A stretch of DNA of 64,000 nucleotides from Firmicutes bacterium UBA3572 (GTDB lineage Bacteria > Bacillota > Desulfotomaculia > Desulfotomaculales > Desulforudaceae), in the NCBI GenBank assembly GCA_002375985.1, contig DFNH01000018.1, forward strand, positions 1 through 64,000. The letters are read 5' to 3'. The notes under the pieces were generated by a model. That model saw only the letters and a list, made by a program, of their open reading frames with translations. It searched no databases and was not told the origin of the DNA. Positions within the stretch are counted from its first letter, which is position 1; every line of letters begins with the position of its first letter. The translations under genes were made by a program, and so were the position numbers. Positions 6,911 through 14,747 of this stretch are shown one piece after another.

Positions 6911-8420
6911 GGGTGAGCTAGCCGTCCAATTCTTCCGCGCCCTGCGCCACACCAAAGGGCGCTGGGCTGGCAGGCCCTTCGAGTTGCTACCCTGGCAGGA
7001 GCGGATCATCCGCACCCTTTTCGGCACCCTGCGGCCCGACGGCAAGCGACAGTACCGCACCGCGTTCATCGCTACCCCCCGCAAGTCCGGGAAATCGACA
7101 TTGGCGGCCGGGATCGCGCTGTACCTGCTTTTCGAAGGCGAGCCGGGCGGGGAGGTTTACTCGGCGGCGGCCGACCGCGACCAAGCAGCCATTGTTTTTG
7201 AGCAGGCAAAGCAGATGGTTCTGAACAGCCCGGCACTGGCGCGCTATGCGGAGGTTTACAAACGTTCGATCGTGGTGCCCAGGCTTGCCGCGACCTACAA
7301 GGTGCTTTCAGCCGACGCGCCTACGAAACACGGCTTGAACGCCCACGGCGTTATTTTCGACGAACTCCACGCCCAGCCCAACCGCGAATTGTGGGATACA
7401 CTGATCACATCCACCGGCGCGCGTGAGCAGCCTTTAGTGGTGGCCATCACTACGGCCGGTTATGACCAGAACTCGATTTGCTATGAGTTGCACGACTACG
7501 CGCGCAAGGTATTGGACGGAGTAATTGACGACCCGTCCTTTTTTGCGTACATTGCGGCGGCGGACGAAGAGGACGACTGGACCGACCCGGCAACGTGGCG
7601 AAAGGCCAATCCAAGCCTGGGTTTTACGGTACAGGAGGCATTTTACCAGCAGGAGGCCGAGCGTGCCAAGCAGATGCCGGCCTATCAGAACACCTTCCGG
7701 CGGCTGTATCTCAACCAGTGGGTGTCCAGCGAATCCCGTTGGTTGGACATTTCAACCTGGGACGCCAGCGCCGGACTGGTGGTGACCGAGGACCTGGCCG
7801 GGCGTGGGTGTTACGCCGGCATCGACCTCTCGAGTACGCAGGACTTGACCGCCGTTGTGCTGGCCTTCCCAATGGACGACGGAACGGTGCACGTGCTGCC
7901 GCACTTCTTTATCCCTGAAGCCACGGCGCGGCAGAAAGAAAAAAAGGATCGCGTGCCTTTATTAACCTGGGCGCGGCAGGGGTTTGTCCACCTGACGCCC
8001 GGTAATGTGGTTGACCACTCTTTCCTTTACCAAAAGATCAAACAGTTGGCGCAGAAGTACCAGGTGCGCGAGTGGGCTTATGACCGATGGAACGCCGATG
8101 CGCTGGTTCAGCGGTTGCAGGAGGACGGTGCCCGCGTGGTTCCCGTCGGGATGGGGTTTTCGTCCCTTAGCGCACCGATGAAATATCTGGAAACCCTGGT
8201 GCTGAGCCGGAAACTGGTCCACGGCGGCCACCCTGTCCTGCGGTGGAACGCCGATAACGTCCAGACGGAGCAGGATGCCGCCGGGAACATCAAGCCGTCG
8301 AAGGCGAAAAGCCGACAGCGCATTGACGGCATTGTCGCCCTGGTGCTGGCACTCAGCCGGCTGATGCTCCGGGCGGAAGTTAGAAATCCTTACGAAGACA
8401 GGGGGATTGTGGTTCTGTGA
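6873..8420 (+). CDS. terL: Phage terminase large subunit
   Basis: The 515-residue packaging motor has an N-terminal ATPase with Walker A TPRKSGKST (about 68-76) and Walker B GVIFDELHAQ, and a C-terminal RNase H-like nuclease domain with the acidic residue in GIDLSSTQDLTAVV (about 318) and a late Asp in RIDGIVALVLALSR. It pumps DNA into the procapsid and cuts concatemers. It starts inside terS and ends in a GTGA overlap with the portal gene, so the head genes form one tightly coupled operon. Length is within the normal family range. Confidence 0.93.
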   Translation: MAKASSRKSGASKGELAVQFFRALRHTKGRWAGRPFELLPWQERIIRTLFGTLRPDGKRQYRTAFIATPRKSGKSTLAAGIALYLLFEGEPGGEVYSAAADRDQAAIVFEQAKQMVLNSPALARYAEVYKRSIVVPRLAATYKVLSADAPTKHGLNAHGVIFDELHAQPNRELWDTLITSTGAREQPLVVAITTAGYDQNSICYELHDYARKVLDGVIDDPSFFAYIAAADEEDDWTDPATWRKANPSLGFTVQEAFYQQEAERAKQMPAYQNTFRRLYLNQWVSSESRWLDISTWDASAGLVVTEDLAGRGCYAGIDLSSTQDLTAVVLAFPMDDGTVHVLPHFFIPEATARQKEKKDRVPLLTWARQGFVHLTPGNVVDHSFLYQKIKQLAQKYQVREWAYDRWNADALVQRLQEDGARVVPVGMGFSSLSAPMKYLETLVLSRKLVHGGHPVLRWNADNVQTEQDAAGNIKPSKAKSRQRIDGIVALVLALSRLMLRAEVRNPYEDRGIVVL

Positions 8421-10315
8421 TTCTGAAGCTGTTCAAACGCGACAAAGAGGAGCGGCGGTCTTTGACCTTGCGCGATCCTGACGGCTGGCGACAGGTGTTC
8501 GGTTTCTCGACGGCGGCAGGCGTGACGGTGACGCCCGAAGCGGCGATCGGCCACCCGGCGGTGCTCGGCGCTGTACGGCTGATAGCCGAACTGACAGCCA
8601 GCTTACCGTTGTTGGTTTATGAACGCACCACGGAAGGACGCCGGCGGGCGGAACGGCATCCCGTGTACCGGCTGCTGCACGAAGCGCCAAACACGCTGCA
8701 GACGCCGTACACCTTCAAGGCAAATATCAGCTTGCACCTGCTGCTTTATGGAAATGCCTACCTGCTGGTTCGTTGGAACGATGCAGGCCGCCCGGTGGCG
8801 CTGTGGCCGATCCACCCGTCCCGCGTGCAAGTCGAGATGGACGGCACCGGCACCGTAACTTACAAAGTCAACCACCAGGGACGGATGACGGTCTACGCCG
8901 GCGACGACATCCTGCATATCCCGCTGTTGCCGCTGGACGGTCTGCTGGGCCGGTCGCCGCTGCAGCTTGCAAAGGAAGCAATCGGCGCCGCGCTTGCGGC
9001 TGAAGAACACGCCGCCGGCTACTTTGCGAATGCCGCGTGTCCGAGCGGGATTTTGAAAACGGCAGGCACCTTGAGTCAAGAAGCCATGGAGCGGCTGAAG
9101 GCCACGTGGCAGGCAGCCTTCGGGCGCGGCAAGAGCGGCACCGCCGTCCTCGAGGCGGGATACGATTATCAACCGCTGAGCGCCAACGCGCAGCAGGCCC
9201 AGCTGATCGAAAGCCGGCAGTTTGCGATGCGGACCATTGCAGCGGCTTTGCGGATTCCCCCGCACCTGTTGGACCCGACCGCGCGCGGCACCTATGCGAA
9301 CGTCGAAACCCAGAGTTTGGAATTTTTGACCTTCAGCCTGCAGCCGTTTCTGACCCGGATCGAGGAGGCCTTCACTCTCAAGCTGTTCACGCCGAGCGAA
9401 CGCACGCGGTACTTCGTGGAATTTCTGACGGACAGCCTGCTGCGGGCTGACACGCGCACGCGCTATTTGGCCTATAAAGTCGGCATCGAGGCCGGTTTTT
9501 TGACCGTCAATGAAGTGCGCCAGCGCGAAAACCTGCCGCCGCTGCCGGATACCCGGGGCGCTGCGATGCGCCCCACGATCACCGAAGAAATGCGCGAAAA
9601 GCTGCACCAGGACAAGTTGCTGAAACACCGGGACAAAATCAAGGCCGTTGCCCGGCGTGTGCTTGCGCGGGAGCGCGAGGAAGTGCTGGCCCTGGTCGAA
9701 AAGGCCCTGGGACGGCGGGACCTTGCCTTGGCGGAAAGCAGCCTGGTGGACTACTACCAGCAGGCCGACTGGGTGGCCTCGGAGTTTTCGCCCGCGTTCG
9801 CGGCCCTGGTGCGCGAAGCGCATTCCGATGCTACGGCAGCGGTGGGCACCGACCCGTGGGCGGATGATACCCTTGACGAGTTTACCGCCGGCCTGGTGGC
9901 CGCCTATGCCGCCACCCACGCGAGAATCTCCCTGGCAAGCCTGACGCCGGCGCTGCGGGCTGGCACGGATGACGCCGTACTCGAGGCCCTGGATCAGACC
10001 TTTTCCGAAATGCTGGAAACGCGACCGGGGAAGACTGCGGCGCTTGAGACCAGCAACGCGTTCAACGAAACCGCGCTGGAAACCTACCGCCGCGCGGGGG
10101 TTACCAAGATTCGCTGGAAAGCGAATCCCGGCGCGTGCGACTTTTGCAAAAAGCTTAACGGAAAGGTGGTGGGAATCGGGGAGGCTTTTGTTGCTAAGGG
10201 CGAAACCATACCCGGCCCGGGCGGGGACCTGTCACGCAAGCTGACGGCCCGCCGGCCGAGGCTGAGACCACCGGCGCACCTTGGTTGTTTGTGCACCCTG
10301 GAACCGGAGGTATAG
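8417..10315 (+). CDS. HK97-type portal protein fused to MuF-like head protein
   Basis: Residues about 1-390 are an HK97-family portal protein (HPAVLGAVRLIAELTASLPL, HPVYRLLHEAPN, LLLYGNAYLLV, GRSPLQLAKEAI, Q-rich clip, LPPLPDTRG end). After a helical linker, residues about 550-632 look like the C-terminal domain of Mu F/SPP1 gp7-type head morphogenesis proteins (KIRWKANPGACDFCKKLNGK...PPAHLGCLC). Portals are usually 380-450 residues, so at 632 this is a clear fusion. The portal ring forms the DNA channel at one head vertex and MuF proteins are minor head components, so the fusion saves a gene. GTG 8417 overlaps the terL stop. Confidence 0.85.
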   Translation: MILKLFKRDKEERRSLTLRDPDGWRQVFGFSTAAGVTVTPEAAIGHPAVLGAVRLIAELTASLPLLVYERTTEGRRRAERHPVYRLLHEAPNTLQTPYTFKANISLHLLLYGNAYLLVRWNDAGRPVALWPIHPSRVQVEMDGTGTVTYKVNHQGRMTVYAGDDILHIPLLPLDGLLGRSPLQLAKEAIGAALAAEEHAAGYFANAACPSGILKTAGTLSQEAMERLKATWQAAFGRGKSGTAVLEAGYDYQPLSANAQQAQLIESRQFAMRTIAAALRIPPHLLDPTARGTYANVETQSLEFLTFSLQPFLTRIEEAFTLKLFTPSERTRYFVEFLTDSLLRADTRTRYLAYKVGIEAGFLTVNEVRQRENLPPLPDTRGAAMRPTITEEMREKLHQDKLLKHRDKIKAVARRVLAREREEVLALVEKALGRRDLALAESSLVDYYQQADWVASEFSPAFAALVREAHSDATAAVGTDPWADDTLDEFTAGLVAAYAATHARISLASLTPALRAGTDDAVLEALDQTFSEMLETRPGKTAALETSNAFNETALETYRRAGVTKIRWKANPGACDFCKKLNGKVVGIGEAFVAKGETIPGPGGDLSRKLTARRPRLRPPAHLGCLCTLEPEV

Positions 10316-10318
10316 GGA

Positions 10319-11923
10319 ATGGAGAGGCTAGAAACGAGAAGCTTTGAGCTGCGGCTGGCCGGCACGGGCGACGAGCCGGTGCTGGTCGGCCTGGCGGCGG
10401 TGTTCGATGCAGAGAGCGAGGGTTTGCCGATCCGCGAACGCATCCGGCCCGGTGCGTTCCGCAAGAGCCTCGAGAGCGACCAGGACATCCTGGCCCTGGT
10501 AAACCACGACCCGGGCAAGGTGCTGGGACGGCGTTCCAACGGCACTCTTAGCCTGCGCGAAGACAGCAAAGGGTTGTTTGTCGAAATCCGGCCCAATATG
10601 GAAACCAGTTTTGGCCGGGATGTTGTGGCCAGCGTGAAGCGCGGCGACCTGAAGGGAATGAGCTTCGGTTTTGTTTGCCGGCGCGACGAGTGGCACAACG
10701 ACCGGCGGGAAATCCTGGAGGCCGACCTGCGGGAGGTATCTATTGTAAGTATGCCTGCCTATCCGCAGACCACCATTCAAAAACGAAATCAGGAGGTAGG
10801 AGATATGAACCAGCAGGAAAGAGAACTGCGCCAGAAACTGGCGGATTTGAAGGCAAAGCACGAGAAGCTTTTAACGCGGGACAACCTTTCTGAGCAGGAA
10901 CAGCAGGAGCAGTTGGAACTGGCCAAGGAGATCCGGGGCCTGGAAGCTGAGCTTGCGGCCCACAAGCCCGCGCCCGAGCCGGCCCCGGTGGTTCTCACTC
11001 CCGGCGTTGACGAGCAGCGGGCGGCGTTCGAAAATTACCTACGCGGCCTGCCCTACGACACTCGTGCAATGGCCACTGGGACCGATACGGCGGGCGGTTT
11101 CCTTGCGCCCGATGGCTTCCTAAACGAAGTAATCCGGGCGCTGACTGAGGCTTCGGTGATGCGCCGGTTGGCCCGGACCATTGCCATTACTGCCGGCAGC
11201 GTCAAGATTCCGCGCCTCGATGGATCGGTGACGGCGGCCTGGACCGCTGAGGCGGCGGCCATTGCTCCGAGCGATCCGACTTTCGGGCAGCTGGAATTCA
11301 TCCCGCACAAGCTGGCGGCAATGACCCTTGTGTCCAACGAACTGCTGGCGGACAGCGGGGTCAACGTCGAGCAGTTACTGGCCGGTCTTTTCGGCGAGAA
11401 GCTGGCAGAAGTTGAGGAAGCTGCCTACTGGACCGGAAACGGTGCCGGCCAGCCGGCGGGCTTGCTGTCGGATGCGAGCATCGAGCGCGTGGAGACGGCC
11501 AGCAGCACGGCGATCGCGGCGGACGATCTCATCAAGCTTTACGACGCCCTGCCTGCGCCTTACCGTGCCAACGCCACCTGGGTGATGCACCCGCAGACGA
11601 TGAACGCGCTGCGGCAGCTGAAGGACGCCAACGGCCGTTACTTGTTGGTTGACGGCCTGGCGGCAGGTGCGCCTCAGAACATCCTGGGGCGGCCGGTGAT
11701 GCTCTCCAGCAACATTCCGACGATCAGCGCCGGCGCGGACGTCATCGTATTTGGCGACCTGGCGCGGTGCTATTACATCGTGGATCGCCAGGGGCTGGAA
11801 GTCCAGCGGTCTGTTGACCGCTACTTCGAGCAGGACCTGACCGCCTTCCGGGCGATCAAGCGCACCACCGGCGGCGTGGTCCTTCCGGAGGCCTGCCGCA
11901 TCCTGAGAATGGCGGCGGTGTAA
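10319..11923 (+). CDS. Prohead protease fused to HK97-type major capsid protein
   Basis: Residues 1-160 are an HK97-like prohead protease (GLAAVFDAES, RIRPGAFRKSL with a following VNHDP His and a SFGFVCRRDEW/VSIVSMPAYP end). Residues 163-215 are a charged coiled-coil typical of a scaffold (delta) domain. Residues about 250-534 are the HK97-fold major capsid protein (GGFLAPDGFLNEVI, IPRLDGS, LAAMTLVSNELLADS, YWTGNGAGQPAGLL, WVMHPQTM, ending in FRAIKRTTGGVVLPEACRIL). An in-frame ATG at 10805 has a perfect-looking AGGAGGTAGGAGAT ribosome site, so scaffold-capsid may also be made alone. The single reading frame could thus give a fusion in small amounts and free capsid protein in bulk. Confidence 0.9.
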   Translation: MERLETRSFELRLAGTGDEPVLVGLAAVFDAESEGLPIRERIRPGAFRKSLESDQDILALVNHDPGKVLGRRSNGTLSLREDSKGLFVEIRPNMETSFGRDVVASVKRGDLKGMSFGFVCRRDEWHNDRREILEADLREVSIVSMPAYPQTTIQKRNQEVGDMNQQERELRQKLADLKAKHEKLLTRDNLSEQEQQEQLELAKEIRGLEAELAAHKPAPEPAPVVLTPGVDEQRAAFENYLRGLPYDTRAMATGTDTAGGFLAPDGFLNEVIRALTEASVMRRLARTIAITAGSVKIPRLDGSVTAAWTAEAAAIAPSDPTFGQLEFIPHKLAAMTLVSNELLADSGVNVEQLLAGLFGEKLAEVEEAAYWTGNGAGQPAGLLSDASIERVETASSTAIAADDLIKLYDALPAPYRANATWVMHPQTMNALRQLKDANGRYLLVDGLAAGAPQNILGRPVMLSSNIPTISAGADVIVFGDLARCYYIVDRQGLEVQRSVDRYFEQDLTAFRAIKRTTGGVVLPEACRILRMAAV

Positions 11924-11938
11924 CTTAACGTCCACCAG

Positions 11939-11964
11939 GACGGCGGGCCGCCTTGCCCGCCGTC
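11939..11964 (+). terminator. Hairpin after the capsid gene
   Basis: A perfect 10-base stem GACGGCGGGC/GCCCGCCGTC with a 6-base loop follows the capsid stop. It lacks a clear T-run, so it may be a weak terminator or a stability element at the 3' end of the head operon. Confidence 0.5.
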
Positions 11965-12021
11965 ATTCCTAGATTCCGTCAATATTACTGAATTACTGAC
12001 GGAAATCACGGGGGGCTGCAC

Positions 12022-12864
12022 TTGCGCGGCGTTCGAGCGGATTTGGTGGAACACTATGCGCGGGCGCGGGAAGAGGCCATTCGGCTGGCCTGGCTGGGGC
12101 TAAAACCTGCCGCAATCGCCCGCAAAGTCGGAGTGAGCAAGGGCACCGCCCTGAACTGGCTACGGGGTGCCGGTTTCGAAACTGCGCCGGAGAAAGCCGG
12201 GACGTTTCCCTGCCCGGAGTGCGGCGAGCGGCTTGTTAGGCACAAAAGCCTTTTCTTTTGGTGGTGCCGTTGCGGGGCGGAGTTTTGGCCGCCGGAAGAC
12301 GTGGTACCTGACGACCCGGAACTATGGACACTCCCGGTGGGGTTGGGAATCGAGCCGGAAGCGTTCATTCTGATCCGGGAGAGATTGACGGAACACGGCG
12401 TTACGTTCGAGGAAATCGCCGCCGAGTTGAACCGCCGCGGTTTTCGAACGGAGACCGGGAAGCCCTGGACACGAAAGCGGGTTGCTTATTTTGCCGAGGC
12501 CAGCGGACTGCGCTTCGAGCGCGGCTGGGCCGCAGAGTACGAGGAGGCGTTGAAGCTGATCGAATACCAGGCGCGGCGGGGTTACTTATTTAGCGAGATC
12601 GCGGAGGCCCTGAATGCGCGCGGCCTGCGGACGCGCTACGGTACGCCGTGGTCTGAGGATACGGTGGAGATGATCTACCTGCGGCATTTCAAGGACGAAC
12701 CGGGGCGGCGCATCAACCGGCTGAGCAAGGCCCGGCTGCCGGATCGGATGCAAAATAACGAGCATCCCTGGCGGGCGGACGAACACCGCCGGATTCTGGA
12801 AAATCGGAGGCGGTATGGACGTGACTTGTCCCAGGTGCAAGGTGGATATGAAGTCGGTAAGTGA
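12022..12864 (+). CDS. Multi-HTH zinc-ribbon protein with recombinase-type repeats
   Basis: The 280-residue protein starts at TTG 12022 behind CGGGGGG. It has an N-terminal helix-turn-helix (residues about 15-50: AIRLAWLGLKPAAIARKVGVSKGTALNWL), a zinc ribbon (CPECGERL...CRCGAEF, about 62-85), and two repeats resembling the 'Recombinase' DNA-binding domain of large serine recombinases (FEEIAAELNRRGFRTETGKPW and FSEIAEALNARGLRTRYGTPW). No serine-recombinase catalytic domain is present. It sits where a phage would have head-tail connectors. DNA binding is very likely; a role as excision factor, late regulator or helper-interference protein is open. Confidence 0.6.
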   Translation: MRGVRADLVEHYARAREEAIRLAWLGLKPAAIARKVGVSKGTALNWLRGAGFETAPEKAGTFPCPECGERLVRHKSLFFWWCRCGAEFWPPEDVVPDDPELWTLPVGLGIEPEAFILIRERLTEHGVTFEEIAAELNRRGFRTETGKPWTRKRVAYFAEASGLRFERGWAAEYEEALKLIEYQARRGYLFSEIAEALNARGLRTRYGTPWSEDTVEMIYLRHFKDEPGRRINRLSKARLPDRMQNNEHPWRADEHRRILENRRRYGRDLSQVQGGYEVGK

Positions 12865-13054
12865 GGGCGCGTTCCGGTGCCCGACCTGCGCCGGCGAATT
12901 CTTTTCGAGCCTGTATTTTGAGCAGAAAAGGGACGCGGCTTATGTGGCGCTGTGGGAGTGGTGCATGCGGCGGTACTCTAAAGCCCTGCGTGACACCCGA
13001 CAGAGCGACGCGGTGGCGCGGCGGGCGTGGAAGATCGCGGGGATTTCGCTTTGA
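12815..13054 (+). CDS. Small zinc-ribbon protein
   Basis: The 79-residue protein begins with CPRCKVDMKSVSEGAFRCPTC, a C-x2-C/C-x2-C zinc ribbon, then an alpha-helical basic tail (WEWCMRRYSKALRDTRQSDAVARRAWK). ATG 12815 has GGAGGCGGT just before it. It overlaps the preceding gene by 50 bases in a different frame and is the last gene of the element. Function is unknown; the form suits a small regulator or nucleic-acid-binding protein. Confidence 0.6.
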   Translation: MDVTCPRCKVDMKSVSEGAFRCPTCAGEFFSSLYFEQKRDAAYVALWEWCMRRYSKALRDTRQSDAVARRAWKIAGISL

Positions 13055-13069
13055 TCCCAGTCACTCCGG

Positions 13070-13139
13070 TGACTAAAATTACTATTATGACTAGAATTCG
13101 GCTGGTCATCAATTTTAGTCATTTTAGGAATTTTAGTAA
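13070..13139. repeat. Cluster of GACTAAAATT motifs
   Basis: TGACTAAAATT (13070-13080) and its exact reverse complement AATTTTAGTCA (13111-13121) form an 11-base inverted repeat. A near copy GACTAGAATT (13089-13098) and a further reversed copy GGAATTTTAGT (13128-13138) lie in the same 70 bases. The position between the last gene and the attachment site suits binding sites for a recombination or replication protein. Confidence 0.5.
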
Positions 13140-13391
13140 GCCGGTGGCCTGCCGGCCTAGCTTAGACCTAGGGCGTCCACGGGCGCGGACGGCCTTCACG
13201 GTGGCAGCTGCTGGCCGGTGTAACCGGTGGCTACTGGAGCTACGGGGCCGGGGACAATCCCCCCCCGTTTAACATAGAAGTGGGGTGGGACGGATCATCC
13301 CACCCCGTCTATCATTTAGCTCTGCACCGGCTTTGAGCGGCAGCATTTTGGGGGAATTCATGGGGGAATGGGGGAATAAAACTATGTTTTT
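13140..13391. other. Gene-free stretch with one strong hairpin
   Basis: No convincing gene is seen. The main structure is a 9-base stem GGGGTGGGA/TCCCACCCC with a 7-base loop at 13282-13306, followed by GTCTATCATTTAG, which may end transcription coming from the element. Confidence 0.4.
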
Positions 13392-13448
13392 TATGGACAC
13401 TATGGACGCGAAAAGACCTGATATAACACGCTATAGTAAACTATGGAC
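13392..13448. repeat. TATGGAC direct repeats next to the attachment site
   Basis: TATGGAC occurs at 13392-13398, 13401-13407 and 13442-13448, immediately left of the tRNA fragment. Repeats of this kind beside a tyrosine-integrase att core are typical of arm-type integrase binding sites. Confidence 0.45.
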
Positions 13449-13461
13449 AATTTGGGTGAGA

Positions 13462-13518
13462 CTTAAAATCCCGGGGGCCGTAAGGCCCGTGGGGGTTCAA
13501 TTCCCCCCTCCGGCACCA
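13462..13518 (+). other. attR: 3' fragment of a tRNA-Leu(UAA) gene
   Basis: The sequence can be read as the 3' part of a leucine tRNA: anticodon loop CTTAAAA (13462-13468, anticodon TAA), a long class II variable arm with stem GGGCC/GGCCC, T stem-loop GGGGG-TTCAATT-CCCCC, acceptor strand CTCCGGC, discriminator A and CCA. The matching GCCGGAG acceptor strand and the D arm are missing upstream. Tyrosine integrases often recombine in anticodon loops and displace the 3' half, so this marks the right end of the mobile element. Confidence 0.85.
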
Positions 13519-13530
13519 GAAAGAGCAAAG

Positions 13531-13580
13531 GAAAGCCCCTCTCACCGGCTTTGAGACGGCGAAAGGGGCTTTTCGCTTTT
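13531..13580 (+). terminator. Terminator of the original tRNA-Leu unit
   Basis: AAAGCCCCT (13532-13540) pairs with AGGGGCTTT (13564-13572), followed by a T-rich run. It lies directly behind the tRNA fragment and belongs to the host chromosome side. Confidence 0.75.
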
Positions 13581-13620
13581 GCTGCAGATGACAAGCCATT
13601 CCGTCAGCTTCCACTCCTTA

Positions 13621-13791
13621 TTATCCTGAAGCCCAAAGATTACCCATTACCAGCCCCAGGTAGTATCCAAACCCTGCAAAACCCACAATGATCAGGCCGA
13701 GGACCGCCAGCTTCACAAGGCGGGCTTGGCGAGTATCCGTCTCCGAAAGCCGGAGATGTTTTTTCAAAATGTTCTTAATGTGTTCACTCAT
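13621..13791 (-). CDS. Small membrane protein
   Basis: This 56-residue protein has a charged N-terminus (SEHIKNILKKHLRLSETDTRQAR) and one hydrophobic, glycine-rich helix (VKLAVLGLIIVGFAGFGYYLGLV) resembling a glycine-zipper membrane span. The ATG at 13791 follows AAAAAGGAG at the right spacing, which supports a real gene. I do not recognise the family. It stands alone on the minus strand between the mobile element and the DUF1538 cluster. Confidence 0.6.
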   Translation of the reverse strand: MSEHIKNILKKHLRLSETDTRQARLVKLAVLGLIIVGFAGFGYYLGLVMGNLWASG

Positions 13792-14054
13792 TTCTAAATT
13801 ACTCCTTTTTGGATTCAGTTGTTTTCTTGTCCTTTGGATTATAGCACAGTAATTCCGGCAGCCCAAATACTGCCAAAGAGGTACTCCCTTCCCACCCCGG
13901 GCTAAACCTCTGGAGAGCCGGCTCCACCGCTGTGCGGAACCGGTTTTCTGTCCTAATCCCGATAACCCTGGTGAAGTTACCGGCCGCACGCATGCCTTTC
14001 CAAAATCATTCGTGATATAGTTAAGTAACCAGGTTTTTAGGGATGTGACTTGCC

Positions 14055-14747
14055 GTGGACGATATCCGGGAGGTACTGCTGGAAATCAGCCAGGCCGTTC
14101 TACCGATCGCCGTCCTGGTGATCGTGCTGATCATATTGTTCATCCCGGCGTGGTGGCCGGTAGTGCTTCAGTTTTTGGTGGGTACTTTCATGGTGATGCT
14201 CGGCTTGGGTCTTTTCTTGCTGGGTGTCAAGGTGGGAATGCTTCCCCTGGGTGAAGCTATCGGTGCGGAACTCCCCCAATGGGGTTCTTTGGTGCCGATC
14301 CTGTTTTTTGTCTTCGTGTTGGGTATGGCCGTAACCGTGGCCGAACCTGATGTACGGGTGTTGGCCGCCAAGGTCGATACCGTTTCCGGCGGCGAGATTG
14401 CGCGCCAAATGCTGATCACCCTGGTGGCCATCGGCGTCGGGTTGTTTATGGTGGTGGCCGTGTTGCGGGTGGTGCTAGGCATTCCGATTGGCTATATCCT
14501 GCTCGCCGGCTATCTGGCCGTTTTCGTGCTTTCTTATTTCGTTCCTCCCCACTTCGTGCCGATTTCGTTCGATGCCGGTGGGGTGACCACCGGCCCTATG
14601 ACGGTGCCATTCATCCTGGCGTTGGGTGTCGGCCTTGCTTCGGTCCTGGGGGGCAAGGCCTCGCTTGCCGACAGCTTCGGATACGTGGCGTTGGCCTCCA
14701 TTGGGCCGGTGCTGGCGGTGATGCTGCTGGGGGTGATTTATGGCTGA
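14055..14747 (+). CDS. DUF1538 family membrane protein, first copy
   Basis: The 230-residue protein has about six or seven hydrophobic spans and the conserved DUF1538 motifs AVTVAEPDVRVLA and SFDAGGVTTGPMTVPFILALGVG. The DAGGVTTGPM re-entrant-looking segment suggests a transport or channel role, but the substrate is unknown. The start is GTG 14055; a TTG six bases upstream is also possible. The stop overlaps the next start (TGATG), and the next gene is a second DUF1538 protein, so the two probably form a heteromer, together with a PII-type regulator encoded third. Confidence 0.8.
   Translation: MDDIREVLLEISQAVLPIAVLVIVLIILFIPAWWPVVLQFLVGTFMVMLGLGLFLLGVKVGMLPLGEAIGAELPQWGSLVPILFFVFVLGMAVTVAEPDVRVLAAKVDTVSGGEIARQMLITLVAIGVGLFMVVAVLRVVLGIPIGYILLAGYLAVFVLSYFVPPHFVPISFDAGGVTTGPMTVPFILALGVGLASVLGGKASLADSFGYVALASIGPVLAVMLLGVIYG

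Larger units (their letters stand above)
1..13518. mobile_element. Integrated phage-satellite-like element (right part)
   Basis: The stretch runs from a truncated integrase to a 3' fragment of a tRNA-Leu gene. It carries a replication module (primase-polymerase, DUF3987-like ATPase, SF2 helicase) and a head/packaging operon (HNH, small and large terminase, portal, protease-capsid). The capsid gene is followed within 1.6 kb by the tRNA fragment, so the connector, tail, lysis and lysogenic-conversion blocks of an ordinary prophage have no room. The left boundary lies outside the window. Size and content resemble capsid-forming phage-inducible islands; a prophage that lost its tail block is the alternative. 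Confidence 0.8.

Noticed and set aside
13285..13554. A gene running through the tRNA-Leu fragment
   Set aside because: The frame reads through clear tRNA and terminator structure and has no ribosome site or recognisable protein features.
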